64,000 nucleotides of DNA from an uncultured Lachnospiraceae bacterium (GTDB lineage Bacteria > Bacillota > Clostridia > Lachnospirales > Lachnospiraceae): positions 24,603-88,602 of the forward strand of contig CANAPP010000005.1 in assembly GCA_947363565.1 (NCBI GenBank). Reading direction: 5' to 3'. Positions 62,663 to 64,000 of the stretch are shown here, piece after piece. Both the position numbers and the translations under genes were made by a program. The notes beneath the pieces were generated by a model that saw nothing but the letters and a program-made list of their open reading frames with translations, was not told where the DNA came from and ran no database searches. Position 1 is the stretch's first letter; the number at the start of each line of letters is the position of its first letter.

Positions 62663-62735
62663 ATTTACAGGCGTTTACAGGGCATAGGGTCAGCACGGGA
62701 TCTGACGTGTACAAAGATTTTGCGGAGAAGGTTTT

Positions 62736-63092
62736 ATGAGAGAGAAAAAAGAAGTGATTGCGTACTGCATGACTCTTGGAAAGGTATATGAGGATTATCC
62801 TTTTCATGACGACAACTGGTGTGTGATGCGGCATAAGGATACGAAAAAAACATTTGCCTATATCTACACCAGACAGGAGCATGTGTGGGTCAATGTAAAA
62901 TGCGAGCCGCAGTGGAGGGACTTCTGGCGTGATGCGTTTGCGTCGGTTGTCCCGGCCTATCACATGAATAAAACACACTGGAATTCGGTGATTCTTGACG
63001 GAACGGTTCCGGAAAAAGAGATAAAGCGGATGATCGCAGAGAGCTTTGACCTGACCCAGGACAGAAAAAGAGCAGGCGGGAAAAGCAGGTAG
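62736..63092 (+). CDS. MmcQ/YjbR family protein
   Basis: A 118-residue protein of the YjbR fold (CyaY-like, often called a DNA-binding protein without firm proof). It shows the family pattern: LGKVYEDYPFHDDNWCVMRH, FAYIYTRQEHVWVNVKCEP and YHMNKTHWNSVILDG. GGAGAAGG precedes the ATG. Function unknown. Confidence 0.88.
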   Translation: MREKKEVIAYCMTLGKVYEDYPFHDDNWCVMRHKDTKKTFAYIYTRQEHVWVNVKCEPQWRDFWRDAFASVVPAYHMNKTHWNSVILDGTVPEKEIKRMIAESFDLTQDRKRAGGKSR

Positions 63093-63113
63093 AGAAAAAT
63101 CAGGCAGAAGAAC

Positions 63114-63169
63114 AGGCAGGAGTAGGAAAGTGTAATCTTTTGGTTACAGACTTTCTTCTCCTGCCTTTT
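63114..63169 (+). terminator. long interrupted stem-loop after the YjbR gene
   Basis: AGGCAGGAG (63114-63122) pairs with CTCCTGCCT (63158-63166), with inner GTAA/TTAC pairing and GAAAG/CTTTC, followed by TTT. Its right arm lies in the 3' end of the convergent YkgJ gene. Confidence 0.6.
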
Positions 63170-63815
63170 CCATGCGCGCATAAACCTGTGGATAAAAGTC
63201 TGCCGTCTGGTCATAGGGCCGGAGGAAAAACCGCCGCAGGATATCCATGCTAAGTTTCCTGACCAGTTCGGCACCTTCGCTTCCCTCGGAATCCATGGCC
63301 ATCTCCTGGCGCTCTTTTAAGTAATAATGCCAGTCTGCCGTGAATTTTTCATATTGCCGGAAGTTTTCGATATCGAGCCATTTTCTGACCTTGATCTTTG
63401 TCTTGTCCGGCTTGGGGCACTCGTTAACCTGCAGGAAATAGCGGAAAGAGTGGTTCTCATAATAGCGGCCCAGTGGAAACAGGCGGCAGAAACCGGGGCG
63501 GGCTTTGTGGATGGTACAGCGTCCACCGGGACTTAAAAAAACGCAACGGGCGTCTTTGCCGGCCATCTTTAAGTTCGGCAGTATGATGCCGTCCACTACA
63601 TTAAGTTCCAGTTCTTCCCCGAGCAATTGTTCAAAGCTTTTTTCCAGATACCCGGTCAGTTGGAAGATATCGTAAGGGTCCAGGATAACGGAACTTCCCA
63701 TGTCCTGACAGCAGGAAGAACAGCCGGCGCAGCCGCGGCAGTCCGCTTTTACCATGTCATTGCCGGTATATAATTTTCCGTCAGAAATTTCAGAAAGGTC
63801 AATCTCTCTCAGCAT
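63144..63815 (-). CDS. YkgJ family cysteine cluster protein
   Basis: A 223-residue protein with the zinc/iron-chelating CxxCxx-CC motif near the N-terminus (CRGCAGCSSCCQDMG), a downstream Cys in ARCVFLSPGGRCTIH, and RPGFCRLFPLGR, all typical of the CxxCxxCC (YkgJ) family. Such proteins bind a metal; the role is unknown. The start is ATG 63815 after GGGAGAGC. It is convergent with the YjbR gene. Confidence 0.87.
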   Translation of the reverse strand: MLREIDLSEISDGKLYTGNDMVKADCRGCAGCSSCCQDMGSSVILDPYDIFQLTGYLEKSFEQLLGEELELNVVDGIILPNLKMAGKDARCVFLSPGGRCTIHKARPGFCRLFPLGRYYENHSFRYFLQVNECPKPDKTKIKVRKWLDIENFRQYEKFTADWHYYLKERQEMAMDSEGSEGAELVRKLSMDILRRFFLRPYDQTADFYPQVYARMEKAGEESL

Positions 63816-63964
63816 ATAAAAGCTCTCCCTGCTAAAAATATTCCGCCAGGCGAAAAAGCCGGCCATGGCGGTATGGATATCTGGCTTGAAACCAGTGTAA
63901 CACGGGTGAAAATAAATGTAAATTATCTTTTCGCTTTCCTGTTGAAATCCTAAAATGAAATTTT

Positions 63965-63996
63965 AAATTCCACTCCCTTATTCCCCAGTGGAATTT
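63965..63996. terminator. hairpin at the right edge
   Basis: AAATTCCACT (63965-63974) and AGTGGAATTT (63987-63996), a perfect 10-bp stem. It may end a minus-strand transcript entering from beyond the window; no gene is visible in 63816-64000. Confidence 0.4.
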
Positions 63997-64000
63997 ACTC

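Noticed and set aside
62663..62735. GTCAG/CTGAC hairpin after the ABC exporter as a terminator
   Set aside because: Five-base arms with no T-tract; too weak to call.

Overview
The window looks like chromosome from a mid-GC anaerobic Firmicute, most likely a gut Lachnospiraceae related to Clostridium scindens, hylemonae or Dorea. Support: AGGAGG-type ribosome sites, TTGACA/TATAAT-type promoters, a CUT1 sugar importer without its own ATPase, the ecfA1-ecfA2-ecfT-truA block, a K+-dependent membrane pyrophosphatase, DUF6106-type small proteins and a Gram-positive-type RND pump. No rRNA, tRNA, CRISPR array or intact mobile element was found. The family assignment is inferred from gene content only.

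Layout. 1-15.1 kb: a sugar region with a gene running off the left edge, a sugar ABC importer (substrate-binding lipoprotein plus two permeases), an AraC regulator, a GH2 beta-galactosidase, a chemoreceptor, a GH112 galactosyl-N-acetylhexosamine phosphorylase and an adjacent small APH-fold kinase. Together these suggest uptake and phosphorolysis of mucin or milk galactosides. 15.1-22.1 kb: SleB-like hydrolase, HAD phosphatase, UppP, an amino-acid ABC importer and a YitT protein. 22.2-26.9 kb: first ECF sigma / anti-sigma / MacB-type ABC cassette. 27-39.8 kb: peptidase, SDR, RND pump with a coiled-coil insert, HD hydrolase, a TetR-flavodoxin pair, MarR, GDSL esterase, acylphosphatase, a decayed integrase, and a divergent GntR / proC pair. 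39.9-43.8 kb: second ECF sigma / anti-sigma / ABC cassette. 43.9-50.9 kb: C39-like protein, cyclophilin, ECF vitamin transporter core, truA, hppA. 51-56.4 kb: a Sir2-like protein with Gln in place of the catalytic His, an NmrA-like reductase, an Rrf2 regulator, an aberrant IlvD/Edd protein and an ornithine cyclodeaminase homologue. 56.5-64 kb: a PelD-like GAF/degenerate-GGDEF protein, an alpha/beta hydrolase, a heterodimeric ABC exporter, a YjbR protein and a YkgJ protein.

Regulatory DNA is unusually readable. There are three 19-bp TGTAA-N9-TTACA sites around the Rrf2/NmrA genes, a perfect 45-bp palindrome before tetR, a 34-bp near-perfect palindrome before the RND pump, three TGTATACA-like sites at proC/gntR, a 21-bp-spaced AGATTGCA direct repeat at the sugar importer promoter, and a shared GTAAC-N16-TGWTA element before both ECF sigma genes.

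The best candidates for new biology are the SirTM-like Sir2 protein lacking the usual macrodomain partners, the IlvD-like protein missing metal-ligand residues, the duplicated ECF-ABC cassettes, and the GH112-kinase pair.
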